A stretch of 42,906 nucleotides of DNA from Globomyces pollinis-pini (lineage: Eukaryota > Chytridiomycota > Chytridiomycetes > Rhizophydiales > Globomycetaceae), in contig MU621235.1 in NCBI GenBank assembly GCA_025399215.1, positions 1 through 42,906 on the forward strand. Reading direction: 5' to 3'. Both the position numbers and the translations under genes were made by a program. The notes beneath the pieces are model-generated. The model had not been told where the DNA came from, searched no databases, and was given only the letters and a program-made list of their open reading frames with translations. Positions 9,871 to 20,225 of this stretch are shown piece after piece. Positions within the stretch are counted from its first letter, which is position 1, and every line of letters starts with the position of its first letter.

Positions 9871-11183
9871 ATGTGTGGAAGAACAGCCATGGTAAAACTA
9901 AAGAATACTCATAAACAGTATTTAATACCAGACCAACTGAAAACTGTATGTAAATCAGTCATGGAATGTAATGCACTCGAATATAAAAACCCAAATTATA
10001 TACCTTCATACAACGTTTGTCCAACAAATAACCAACCAATTCTACTAGCTGATCAAATTATTGATATGGTATTGAAAGAACAATTCATTTGATTGTTTAG
10101 AAATGGGGATTACAAATTAAAAATGGACCTTTAGTTATTAATGCTAGAGATTTGTCAAAACAATTCTTTCAAAATACTAAACGGTGTATTGTACTTGCTA
10201 ATGCATACTATGAATGGAATGAGAGTCAACCTTATTGTATTAAATCTACCAAAGATTTATTCTTTATGGCAGGTTTATACAAAAAGTTCAAAAATGATTA
10301 TCATTATTGTATCGTTACTACTGAAAATATAAAGGAATTAGAATTTGTACACCATCGTATGCCAGTATTATTGAATCATGATGGAATTGCTGAATGGTTA
10401 GATGAATCAAAGTCATTAAGTGATGTGATTCATTTAATAAAACCTAGTAGTGATGGATTAACTTGGTAAGGAAGATTCAGCAGTTAACTATGTAGGTATC
10501 CTGTTACAAAACAAGTAGGAAAGGCTGGGAAAGATTGTCCAACGTTTCTGGAACCCATCAAACTTCAAAAACAAAGTAAATTAGATTTTACAAGAAAAAG
10601 AACAATTGAAGATAATATCTTACCAAGCAATAATTGTAAATTGTTGAAAAAAGATCATATTGAATTGATTGATGTTGATGTGAACGAAACAACAATAGAT
10701 AACTCGATGGATAACTTCAAGGATATGATTACCCTGAGAAATGATGTTCCTACTGATAAACAAGTCATTATCATACCCGAATGTTTATCAGGAGACATAA
10801 AGAGTGATCCAGAACCAGACTTGATAATACCCGAGACGAAAAACAAAAATCATATACTTAATATGGCAAAAACAGATTCACATGATGATTTATTAGTACC
10901 CAAACCTGAACCGAAGGGTATATCTCTTGTAACATTGCCAAATTACTTGACACAATCAACCAAAGCGGAGATTGATAAGATGGAAATTATAGCAACCAAA
11001 AACAGTCTAGCAGAGAGTTATCTGATTGAATCAGATGATGATATAAAAGTTATTCAAACTTCCAGAATTGCGAAACCCATCCATACACCAGTAATGACAC
11101 AGAGTAACAAAAATAACAAAACCAATTCCAAACGGATTGGCTTAAAGCAATCCAAAATAGAATCTTTTTTTAGGAAAGTTTGA
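9871..11183 (+). CDS. HMCES: HMCES/SRAP-domain abasic-site DNA-protein crosslink protein
   Basis: SRAP proteins bind single-stranded abasic DNA and form a covalent crosslink through Cys2, shielding the lesion at replication forks. Exons 9871-10068, 10101-10465 and 10496-11183 give 416 residues. Catalytic residues are all present: Cys2 (MCGR start), Asn80 (INAR), Glu104 (AYYEW) and His150 (HHRMP); KWGL follows the first splice. Beyond the roughly 210-residue SRAP domain lies a polar extension with several hydrophobic-acidic patches resembling SUMO-interacting motifs (HIELIDVDV, QVIIIPE, DLIIPE, IKVIQ). It ends in QSKIESFF at residues 406-413, a textbook PCNA-interacting PIP box (QxxIxxFF) followed by basic residues. 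Vertebrate HMCES also carries a C-terminal PIP box. Introns are 32 and 30 nt. Confidence 0.93.
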
Positions 11184-11391
11184 TAGGTTATTGGGATACC
11201 CAACCCATTTCCAGATATGATATTTTTTTTCGCGTTAGGGATCGTGCCTATGGATCTCAATTGAATCCATATGAATATAATAAACAACCAAGTTCAATGA
11301 TTCCAAATTTAAAGTCAATCTAAAATGAATAGTGAGCAAAAAATGGTAATTCGATAAATTCAATGTCCGGTGACCGACCTTTCCTTTTTAA

Positions 11392-12721
11392 ATGGAATCT
11401 ACTCCACTCCTCACTCCAGCATCAACTACAAATGAACCAACATTCTCACAATCAATGAAATCATTGATTTACACAAACAAATGGTTCAACCTCATTTTAT
11501 TGATTTTCCTTCCTTTGGGATTATTATCATCCGTCTTACGATGGTCAGAAACTTCGGTCTTTATTTTAAATTTCATTGCAATCATTTGTTTAGCAAAGAT
11601 GTTGGATTTGACTACTGATCAGTTATCGAAACGATTAGGACAAACGTTGGGATCTTTGATTAATGCATCATTTGGAAATGCTGTTGAATTGGTATCATCT
11701 GATTTCAATATTGATTCTTTATAGATTGTTGGGATCTTAGCTTTAAACAAAGGGTTGGTAACAGTAGTTCAATCATCTTTGATTGGTTCCATTTTATCCA
11801 ATTTGCTCTTGGTGCTCGGACTGTAATTATACCATTAATTAACTTGTTTTGATAGTTGTTTATTCATGGGTGGATTGAAATACCCAAATCAAACGTTCAA
11901 CGCTAAAGCTGCGAATGTAGATTCCAGTTTGTTGTTATTAACCATGCTTGGATTTTTATTACCTGCTGCCTTCCAATTTCATTTAGATTATGCTAAAGAT
12001 GAGAATTCGGCATTGAAACAATTGGCGTTTAGTCATGCTACTTCCATTGCATTGTTGATTGCTTACATTTCATTTTTATTATTTCAACTAGTGACTCATG
12101 CATCTGTCGTAAACTATATGTTGTTCTCATTGACTCTAGTTTGAATCTGCTGAAGATGAAGATGAAGAACCAATGTCAATGAGCGTGATGGTAGCTACCA
12201 GTGCTTTACTTATTTCTACTATTTTGATTGGTATTTCTGCCGAATTTTTGGTGGACAGTATTGAAGGAATTTCCAAAGATTGGGGTTTATCTGAAGCATT
12301 TATTGGATTGATTTTACTACCCATAGTTGGAAATGCTGCAGGTATACTTTAATCGCACTTTAAATGATTTAGAACATGTCACTGCTGTATTTTCTGCAAT
12401 GAGAAACAAAATGGATTTGGCAATTGGTGTTTCTTTAGGAAGTTCATTACAAATTTCGATGGTAATTATATCATCTCTAAAATTTTAGTTTGTGACTCCT
12501 GTTTTGGTTATAGCTGGTTGGATTTTCAACGTTCCACTTACACTTGATTTTCCCATCTTTGATTTGGCTGTAACTATCCTCTTTATAATATTTTTTAGGT
12601 TTTATTTGTATCCATCAATTGTGTCACACATTTGATCAATGATGGACAAAGTAATTGGTTAGAAGGGTTAATGTTGTTATTGGGATATTTCATAGTGGCT
12701 ATTGGATATTATTTACTCTAA
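11392..12721 (+). CDS. Vacuolar Ca2+/H+ exchanger, CAX/VCX1 family
   Basis: Exchanges cytosolic Ca2+ for vacuolar H+ to keep cytosolic calcium low. Seven exons (11392-11691, 11725-11822, 11856-12105, 12140-12341, 12373-12461, 12489-12569, 12599-12721) yield 380 residues, the usual length of VCX1-type proteins. The two CAX signature motifs are present: SFGNAVEL ending at residue 100 and VGNAAEH at about 279-285, each in a hydrophobic alpha-repeat region. The acidic linker SAEDEDEEP separates the two halves, as in the family. About eleven hydrophobic segments are visible. The N terminus is short, with no long autoinhibitory region. Introns are 27-34 nt. It ends 63 bases from the stop of the convergent NMNAT-like gene. 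Confidence 0.93.
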
Positions 12722-12784
12722 CAAGATCAATAATGAATTATAGTTTAGGATCTGGGCAACAATAAAACCATATGATTTTTCAAA

Positions 12785-13478
12785 TTACGGTACTTTATAA
12801 TATTCATTTTTCAAAATCAATTGTAAGACAGAAGGTGGAATGATTGATTTCAATTTTTCCAATAGATTTGGATCTTTTGAATTCCAATAATCTTTTAGAA
12901 TAGTTCTTGCCAAAGTACTAGAGATAGGTTCCTAACCAGTTGAGTAATAAATATCATACACCAGGTAAAGAATCAGAACAATCGACAAATTGTTTAAATC
13001 TACAAACATTTTTTAATTCTGGTCTATCCCAAATAGGAATTGAAGGATTTGAATGACGATCAATTAAATGAATTCTAGAATTTTTAAAGAATTGGATAAA
13101 GAGATCATTAAAAGATTCATTAGTATAATATTTTGGATCAAAGAATCTTATGATAGTATCATAACCCATTAAAAAGGTAACATTAAAAGAATTCAAGATT
13201 GAAGCTTTTTCAATAAAACGAGGTTGATTTACGATAGCAAAAGGTAAATTTAAAGATTTGATTAAATGAATTCTTTCTAATAAATTTGAATTTAATTTAT
13301 CAACATTTTTAGTAGCTAATAGTAATAGAATTTGATCATTTTGATTTAAATTAATTTGATTCAACATTTGTAAATGAGCGACTGTAGGAGGATTGAATGA
13401 AGAATCCAAGATATAAAGTCTATTGATATTCTTGTTTGGAAGTGGGATAATAAATTCTAAACTGGATTTCAATTTCAT
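12785..13478 (-). CDS. Nicotinamide-nucleotide adenylyltransferase-like protein, POF1 type
   Basis: A nucleotidyltransferase of the HIGH superfamily that would join a mononucleotide to AMP in NAD biosynthesis or salvage. Exons 13478-12960 and 12931-12785 give 221 residues. The first exon carries the nucleotide-binding motif SFNPPTVAHL (residues 27-36), a T-x-x-H variant. The second exon begins with EPISSTLAR, the C-terminal ISSTxxR signature, which fixes the 28-nt intron (12932-12959). GYDTIIRFFDPKYY in the middle matches the family's conserved MGxDxxxRF-like stretch. The start is taken at ATG 13478 instead of the in-frame TTG at 13487. The small size and short C terminus resemble yeast POF1 more than the larger NMA1/NMA2. 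It runs convergent with the exchanger gene. Confidence 0.85.
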
Positions 13479-13500
13479 TGCAAACAAAATTTTTAAATTT

Positions 13501-13612
13501 TCATAAAGAATTCATAAAGAATTATTCTGATGGTTGATTGTATTATTCTAATGATTGATGTGATTCTCTAAATGTAATGATTGATGTGATTCTCTAAATG
13601 TAATGGTTGATG
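13501..13612. repeat. Short tandem duplications in the shared NMNAT/UTP7 promoter
   Basis: A 26-bp unit (beginning TGATTGATGTGATTC) occurs twice at about 13552-13603 with a decayed partial third copy; before it, TTCATAAAGAA occurs twice at 13500-13521. The segment lies between divergently transcribed genes. Confidence 0.6.
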
Positions 13613-13658
13613 ATGATTAATTTTTATTGTTCTATTCTCATTCCCTACTTTTTGTAAT

Positions 13659-13692
13659 TTTTTTTTAATTTTTTTTTTTTTTTTTTTTTTTT
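13659..13692 (+). promoter_or_regulatory. Long T tract just upstream of the UTP7 start
   Basis: A run of almost pure T ends about 15 bases before the ATG at 13708. A similar tract precedes the DTWD1-like gene. Poly(dT) tracts exclude nucleosomes and are known promoter elements in fungi; a pyrimidine-rich leader is also possible. Role inferred. Confidence 0.4.
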
Positions 13693-13707
13693 TGAAATCA
13701 AATTCGA

Positions 13708-15407
13708 ATGGAACCAAAAAAGAATGCCAAACAAAGTCATAAAATCATCAAAAAATATCAAAGAGATCCTTCAAATATTAAAATAAGAAATTTAGAGGAT
13801 AGAAAACTAAAAACTAAATTAAGACAATCTGAAGCAAAAGCAAAACAAGCTGCTTATAATGCTGCTCAATCAGAAATATTATTAACTCAAGATGAAGGTG
13901 TATTGGAAGCTGATGGTTTGGAAAGAACTTGGAAATTCTCTCAATCTTTATTAAAACAAAATGTAGACTTAAATACTCAACGAAAAATGTTCAATTTAAA
14001 ATTAAACGATTTTGGTCCATATACTATTGATTACACTCGAAATGGACGGTATACAAAATAATTGTTTTGATGATAGGGATTTGTTATTAGGTGGACGTAA
14101 AGGTCATTTAGCATCCTTTGATTGGCAAACTGGAAAATTGGGTTGTGAATTAAATGTAGCAGAAACTATCAGAGATGTAACTTGGTTACATAACAATACC
14201 ATGTTTGCAGTCGCTCAAAAGAAATATACTTTTATTTATGATAAAACTGGAATGGAATTGCATTGTTTAAAGGATCATATTGAAGCAAATAAGTTGACCT
14301 TTTTGCCTTACCATTTCCTCCTATGCTCTGTGGTAAGTTTATACTATTCTTTACAATATCTTCAATTCAATCAATATATTTGGTCAGTCTAAACATATTT
14401 AGGGAAATGCAGGATATTTAAAATATCAAGATACCTCTACCGGTCAGTTGATTGTTGAACATCGTACTAAACTTGGCAAGTGTGATACAATGGCACAAAA
14501 TCCGTACAATGCTATCATCAACCTTGGGCATTCCAATGGAACAGTCACGTTATGGTCACCCACAATGTCAACTCCACTAGTGAAAATGTTATGTCATCAA
14601 GGTCCAGTTCAAGCAATTTCACTAGATAATAGTGGTCATTATATGGCTACTTCTGGTTTAGATGGTCAATTAAAAGTTTGGGATATTCGTACCTATAAAT
14701 CTTTGCATTCGTATTTTACACCAAAACCGGCATCAACTTTATCATTCTCTGCCAAAGGTTTACTGGCTGTGGGAGCTGGATCAAGATTAACAGTATGGAA
14801 AGACATTTATTTGAAGAAACAAAAAGAACCGTACATGACACATATTATCGAAGGTTCCGGAATTCAAGATCTAGCTTTCTGTCCATTTGAAGATATTCTA
14901 GGTGCCGGACATGCAAATGGATTTTCTAGTTTGGTCATTCCAGGTATTCTTCATCCATTAATTATATTCCAGGATCTGGAGAACCTAATTTCGATACTTT
15001 CGAAGCCAATCCATATCAAACAGTATCTCAACGTCAAGAATCTGAAGTACATGCTCTTTTGGATAAAATTCAACCTGATATGATCACGTTAGATCCAACA
15101 TTCATTGGTAAAATTGATCGAGTACATACCGAAGTTCTCAAAGAAGAATCTCAAAAGGCATGGGAGGTAAGCAAAAACCAAATATTAACAATAGGCCAAT
15201 AATCCAACTGAAAAGTTTGTACCAGCAAACAAGAAACGTGGTAAATCTAGTGCCCAGAATCGATATTTGAGAAAACAAATGAATGTGATTGATGAAAAAC
15301 GAATGGCAATTAAAGAGATTGTGGATAAACGTGCTAAAGATCATGAAAAGAGAAAGAAGGGACAAAGTACGGAAGAGACACGAACGGCATTAGACCGGTT
15401 CAAGTAG
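13708..15407 (+). CDS. UTP7: U3 snoRNP / SSU processome WD protein UTP7 (WDR46)
   Basis: UTP7 is a nucleolar WD-repeat protein needed for 18S rRNA maturation within the small-subunit processome. Exons 13708-14048, 14077-14332, 14403-14943, 14973-15166 and 15195-15407 join to 514 residues. Seen in order: a highly basic N-terminal extension; the [19 protein letters not shown] stretch; a seven-bladed WD propeller with units such as [29 protein letters not shown], and [19 protein letters not shown]; then the diagnostic C-terminal blocks [31 protein letters not shown] and [10 protein letters not shown]; and a Lys/Arg-rich tail. These C-terminal blocks separate UTP7 from other WD proteins. Introns are 28, 70, 29 and 28 nt; the 70-nt intron is one of only four longer ones in the window. 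Confidence 0.95.
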
Positions 15408-15505
15408 TTTTAGACTTGACATCATCATTTCTAGTTATCATATTTAGTAATATAAAGAATCCAAGCATTAACAAGTCTTTAATTCTTAAATTGAGTGTAT
15501 CTATA

Positions 15506-15524
15506 ATTTTTTTTTTTTTTTTTT
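15506..15524 (+). promoter_or_regulatory. T tract abutting the DTWD1-like start codon
   Basis: About 18 T residues run to within two bases of the ATG at 15526, in the 118-bp gap after UTP7. It may be a promoter T tract or part of a very short leader. Confidence 0.4.
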
Positions 15525-15525
15525 G

Positions 15526-16338
15526 ATGGAATTAAGCAACCAACAGACAAAGCCAACAAATCCCTTTTCGAACCTAAAAATTGATGATATCGAACCATTG
15601 ATGAAAACAGAGCGAGTAGCTTGTCCAAAATGCAAAACCAGTTGTTCACTCTATTGTCCAAATTGTAATTTACCTTTAAATCATATGCCACCTACTGTTC
15701 ATTTACCTATTCCTTTGGATATCTATCGACATCCTCGTGAACATGCTCAAAAAACTACTACAACTCATTGTAAATTGACTAGTCATGACCATGTGAATAT
15801 CATCATTGATGATTTACAAAATCCAGATGCTATTGTAGGTCAATATACTGACCCAAGTCGAGTTTTATTATTATTTCCATCAAAGGTAATATCAATAGTA
15901 TCTCAAAACTTAGGATTCCGTACCATTATCAACCATAGATCGAAATTCATTTGACCGATTAGTTGTTATTGATGGAACTTGGTCTCAAGCAAAAGGAATG
16001 TGTCATCGATTGAATGGTAAAGGATTCAAACATGTTCGTATCAATTCTCATGAAACGTTATTTTGGAGATTTCAAAAATTTGATCGTACTTTTTTGGCAA
16101 CTATTGAAGCCATTTATTGGTTCTTTGTTGAATATCATGAATCCTTTGAATCATCCCCTTACGATGGTCGATATGATAATCTACTCTATTGTAATTCAAT
16201 TCCTTGATAATTTTTTATTTAGATTTTAAATTGAATTTTATGATTATACAGAATCATTATCGAAATAATACTGGTATTCAATTCACAAGTCGACATTCCT
16301 TGGGACATGATTATATTCAATACACTGATAAAGATTAA
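15526..16338 (+). CDS. DTW-domain tRNA-uridine aminocarboxypropyltransferase, DTWD1-like
   Basis: DTW enzymes transfer the aminocarboxypropyl group of SAM onto a uridine in tRNA (acp3U). Exons 15526-15885, 15914-16190 and 16223-16338 give 250 residues. A cysteine cluster CPKCKTSC followed by CPNC (Cys33 to Cys47) is the zinc-binding start of the family. TDPSRVLLLFPSK precedes the first splice, and VVIDGTWSQAK with the defining D-T-W motif (residues 140-143) follows it. IEAIYWFFVEY and the C-terminal HYRNNTGIQFTSRHSL fit the DTWD1 branch. The start is the ATG at 15526; the TTG three bases upstream is not needed. Introns are 28 and 32 nt. The gene lies 118 bases after UTP7, another RNA-maturation gene, in the same direction. 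Confidence 0.9.
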
Positions 16339-16458
16339 TATTCCATAGTATCTATTTTCGTTGCTTATAAATTTAATCACAATTATCTTGATGTCTGTTG
16401 AACACTTTGAGTAAATGATGATTTGTTTCTAGAGTTGACGTTATATATTTGAGTATCG

Positions 16459-16550
16459 TTTGATTCTACTATCGTTCCTATCCCATACAACTGATTATCT
16501 TCAAATTGATTCTACTATCGTTCCTATCCTAAACAACTGATTATCAACTA
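16459..16550. repeat. Two-copy 46-bp tandem repeat
   Basis: The unit beginning TTGATTCTACTATCGTTCCT and ending ACAACTGATTATC occurs at about 16460 and again 46 bases later, with very few differences. It lies between the DTWD1-like and DUF4604 genes, 75 bases before the latter. Confidence 0.7.
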
Positions 16551-16622
16551 ATATCCTCAACAATCCAGTGCGATTGTATAGTAAAACTTTTAATTTTGAC
16601 AACATTTTTTGCTCAAAATTCA

Positions 16623-17045
16623 ATGGGAAAGAAAGACAGTTACAATAACAGACAAGGGTTACAATTCCAAGCAGATACACCAGATTTTCTCAAGCAGTTA
16701 AAGTCTCAAAGGACGGAATCAACTCTATCTGACAAGATTGCGACAAATAGAGTGGATGAGGATGACGATAAACAGGATTTATTAGATGAAAGTCCACAAG
16801 TTGTCTTGGGAGCTGGAGTGACTAGCAAAGATGCCAAAGATTTATTGGGAGTTGATGTGGTTGATACAAGGGAAAAGTTCAAGACAAAAGAGAGTGACAA
16901 GATAGAGAGTAAACAAAAGATTGCACAACCACAGTCCAAAAAAGCTCGAGTGACAAAGAAGAGTCTGGAAACAAACAAAAAGCTGAGTGTCAAGGAGAGT
17001 AAGAAGTTGAAGAACAGTACATTTCTATCGTTTGATGACGAATAA
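16623..17045 (+). CDS. DUF4604 protein, KIAA1143-like
   Basis: A 140-residue, highly charged, probably disordered protein. It matches the DUF4604 layout known from human KIAA1143: an N-terminal aromatic/proline patch ending in a hydrophobic LKQLK helix (FQADTPDFLKQLKSQR), an acidic stretch (DEDDDKQDLLDESPQVVLG), a Lys-rich middle, and the hallmark C terminus KLKNSTFLSFDDE. The start is taken at ATG 16623 because the family begins with a short basic start before the proline patch; the frame also extends back to a TTG at 16596. The family is linked to splicing/nuclear proteins only loosely, and its function is not established. Confidence 0.8.
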   Translation: MGKKDSYNNRQGLQFQADTPDFLKQLKSQRTESTLSDKIATNRVDEDDDKQDLLDESPQVVLGAGVTSKDAKDLLGVDVVDTREKFKTKESDKIESKQKIAQPQSKKARVTKKSLETNKKLSVKESKKLKNSTFLSFDDE

Positions 17046-17498
17046 AAGATACAGAGTGTAATTCAGTTAATGATAGTAATAAAGATAAGTAACCTAAATG
17101 GCATAGGTAAAGATCAGCTTGGAATGATTCGTGTATACTTTGGACATCCTGTTCTATTTATGTTTTGAGACTTGGCGACAAGAGACACAAAAAGTGCGTA
17201 AATGAATTAAAGAAATGAAGCCAATAGTTAAATTGGCATTGCAGAACGTATGGCAGATAGCGTGATTGATGAAATGGTTCATCTGATTTTGCTTCAAGTT
17301 CATAATGATATCAGTATTTTCGTACTTGCTGTCTTCTTGAGTAGCTCATAATAAGTTTTTCATATTTGATCCAGTATCTGTTTGTCCTGATCTTTCTGTC
17401 TTCTTTCAGGGCTATGAGTGCGGATTTGGCGGCCGTGATCACGTCAACAGTCTCTTTTAAATCACTCCAAATTCTTTCTTTTTTAAAACTTACATTCC
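17046..17498. other. Intergenic region with a possible small minus-strand gene
   Basis: On the minus strand a frame without a start codon (about 17504-17311) reads like protein (ERIWSDLKETVDVITAAKSA and a following basic stretch). A possible 34-nt intron at 17292-17325 would keep it open to a TAG at 17154. Without an ATG or a known family it is not called as a gene. Confidence 0.3.
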
Positions 17499-19836
17499 AT
17501 GGGATTCACTAAACATTCGCATTCACCATTCAGAAGATACTCGAAGCAATTGCTTGCTATTGTATCTATCTTTATATTCTCTTCCTGTATCTTGTTCTTC
17601 TAACTGATCTAGTAGTTATATCATCTTGGAACTATTTCTCTTACGCATGTACGATATTTATCTAACACCATTGAAGCAAAGGGGTTCAAAGCTGCTGTCG
17701 CTACTGAAAATGTCATTTGTACCAACGTTGGTCTCGACATTCTTGAAAAGGGCGGTTCGGCTGCTGATTCTGCAATCGCTGCAACTATCTGTCTCGGCAC
17801 TGTCAATTTCTATGCCAGTGGTATTGGCGGTGGTGGTTTCTTGGTCATGAGAGACAGAAGCGGAGAATCTACCTACATCAACTTTAGGTATTTTTACTCA
17901 TTTAATCAATTAGGGAAGAGGCTCCAGCTGCTTCATATCAAAATATGTTCAAAGATGATCCTATGAAAGCCCAAGAGGGTGGAATGTCGATTGGTGTGCC
18001 TGGTGAATTACGCGGTCTGGAACTCGCATATCAAAGGTAATCGTACCTTGATATATCTGGATTTATTTCTCAGCAAAATTATAAAACAGTCATCATATAG
18101 TCATCATTTGAAACTATACAGACATCAACTAACAATTTCATTAGATCTGGAAAACTACCATGGAAAACATTAATTGAACCATCTATCCAACTTGCAGAAC
18201 AGGGTTGGGCAATCAATAAAGTATTCGCATCTAAAATAGCTTCCAATGAAAAATACATCCTTGCGGATCCCACCCTCTCCAGCGTCCTCGCTCCCAACGG
18301 CGTCATTCTGAAAGAAAATGAATGGATAACCCGACCAACATTCGCCAAAACACTCACTGTATTGGCAAATGAAGGAGTTGAGCCATTTTACACCGTATTC
18401 AATTCATGGTTTATCTGTAGGGATGGATTGCTGAAGAGTTGGTTAAAACTATAAGGGCTCGTGGTGGTATTATGACGATGGAGGATATGAAGTCTTATGT
18501 CGCGAAAGAGGAATCGCCAATTATGGGGACTTTTCGTGGTTACGATATCATGACTGCTCCACCTCCAGCAAGGTAATTTTATGGAATTTTTTTGTGCCAT
18601 TCTTATATCAAATGCTATGTACCATTCGCTTCAATTCTTACAGTAGATATGTATTCCTTGTTGAAACATATTAAATATGTCTTATATTTTGATGACATTG
18701 ATATTGCTTTTCAAAGAAATCCATATGTTTACATTTTCCATCAGTGATTTCGCGAATACATTGCGCAAATGCCACACTATTAAATACAAATCTATATAGT
18801 ATAGACACTAATTATATAGTGGTTCAGTATTTATAGCTATCCTTAACATATTGGAAAACTTTCCACCATTGGATTTAAAAAACCCAACAGATATGCACCG
18901 TCTCGTAGAAGCATTCAAGCATGGATTCGCAGTGCGAGGATACCTGGGAGATCCAATTGATGTACTTTACCCTAAATAACCTTAGCCAATTTTTCAAAAC
19001 ATATCATCTATAGCATTGAAATTTATGCAAAAAGAGTTTGCCCAATCCATCATCCCATTAATTCATGATGTAATGAAGAGTATTTAATGGTAGAATCGTA
19101 CATATCCACCGGAATATTACGAACCGTCATTTGATGTGTTAACTGATCATGGCACTGTAATTTGGATTTATTTATTGTATAGATGCATGTATCGGTATTG
19201 ACTGAAACTGGTGAATCGGTTGCGTTGACTTCAACTGTCAATTTGATTTTTGGTTCAAAAGTTATGGATCCTACCACCGGTATCATGCTGAATGACCAAA
19301 TGGTATTTGCAGTGTTTGTTAACCTCAGGATGACTTTAGTATTCCTGGCGTTAGTAATGCTTTTGGTTTGGCACCATCGCCTTATAATTTTGTTCAACCA
19401 CGCAAACGACCATTATCTTCCTCTGTACCTACCATTATTCAGAAAGATGGCTCGGTGGTGGCAGTTTTAGGTGCTTCTGGTGGTTCGCATATTAGTACTA
19501 GTACCCTTCAGGTTCTTGTGCGTATGCTAGATATGAATATGGACGCGGATGATGCGGTATCGTCTCCCCGTATTCATCATCAACTATTACCAAATAAGGT
19601 AAACCATTGATTATTCACCTCTAGCTTATCATAGAAGCGAACGTATCGCCTGACCTAATCCAAGAAATGAAAAATAGAGGCCATGAGGTTCGTTTTTGTT
19701 TTATTGATGTTAGGTTGATTATAAATCTTCACCCACCTGGTATGGATCTTGTGTATCAGCTATCAAACGTGATAGTAATGGATTGATGGATCCTGCCGGC
19801 GATGATCGTAAAATGGGTAAAGGTTTGGCATTTTAA
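17499..19836 (+). CDS. Gamma-glutamyltransferase, membrane-anchored
   Basis: Cleaves the gamma-glutamyl bond of glutathione in vacuolar or extracellular glutathione breakdown; an Ntn hydrolase that self-cleaves into two subunits. Thirteen exons (17499-17586, 17613-17648, 17677-17887, 17914-18036, 18145-18394, 18421-18572, 18820-18961, 18986-19069, 19094-19156, 19183-19302, 19329-19598, 19625-19687, 19714-19836) join to 574 residues, the normal length. A signal anchor (about residues 17-40) follows RRYSK. Family blocks: AVATENVICT, DILEKGGSAADSAIAA, SGIGGGGF, GVPGELRG, APPPASSGS and NDQMDDF. The nucleophile is Thr383 in DHGTMHVSVL, the last codon before an intron; Met replaces the second Thr of the bacterial TTH. 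The oxyanion-site sequence after KRPLSSSVPTI and GASGGSHI is intact. Ten of twelve introns are 24-28 nt; two are 108 and 247 nt. Confidence 0.93.
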
Positions 19837-20225
19837 TGTACCTAATTTGATTTCCTTGGTTTTTCACTTGATTTTATTTTATTACAATGAGAATCTAAGT
19901 TTTCTGTGTTTTAGTTTGTTGTAATGTGTGTTACACTATTCTCGAGAATGATATTAATCGATTGACCGTTATGTAACGCAAGGTGGAGTCAAACCAAGTT
20001 GGATTCAACCGAGTATTAACGTAGCGTTGACAGCAATACATAGATTCTTTAGTTAGATCAGGTGTGAGTGAAAACTTGACTGTCATGACTAATCATAGAC
20101 AGCATGATGTGTTGAAAGTGATACGATCTATGTGTCTGTGACCCGCAATATTTTAAACTCAGCTATAGCTGACTGTGAATTTAATATTTTTAAACTCTAC
20201 TACTTCAACAACTGATTCACAAACT
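19837..20225. other. Intergenic region before the LRR cluster
   Basis: A 389-base spacer. A perfect 12-bp palindrome CAGCTATAGCTG lies at 20160-20171, 54 bases before the first LRR start codon. Nothing else is recognisable. Confidence 0.4.

Noticed and set aside
18962..19014. A longer gamma-glutamyltransferase intron ending at CTATAG (19014)
   Set aside because: It leads to an immediate stop; the acceptor at 18985 keeps the frame through the QKEFAQSIIPLIHD block.
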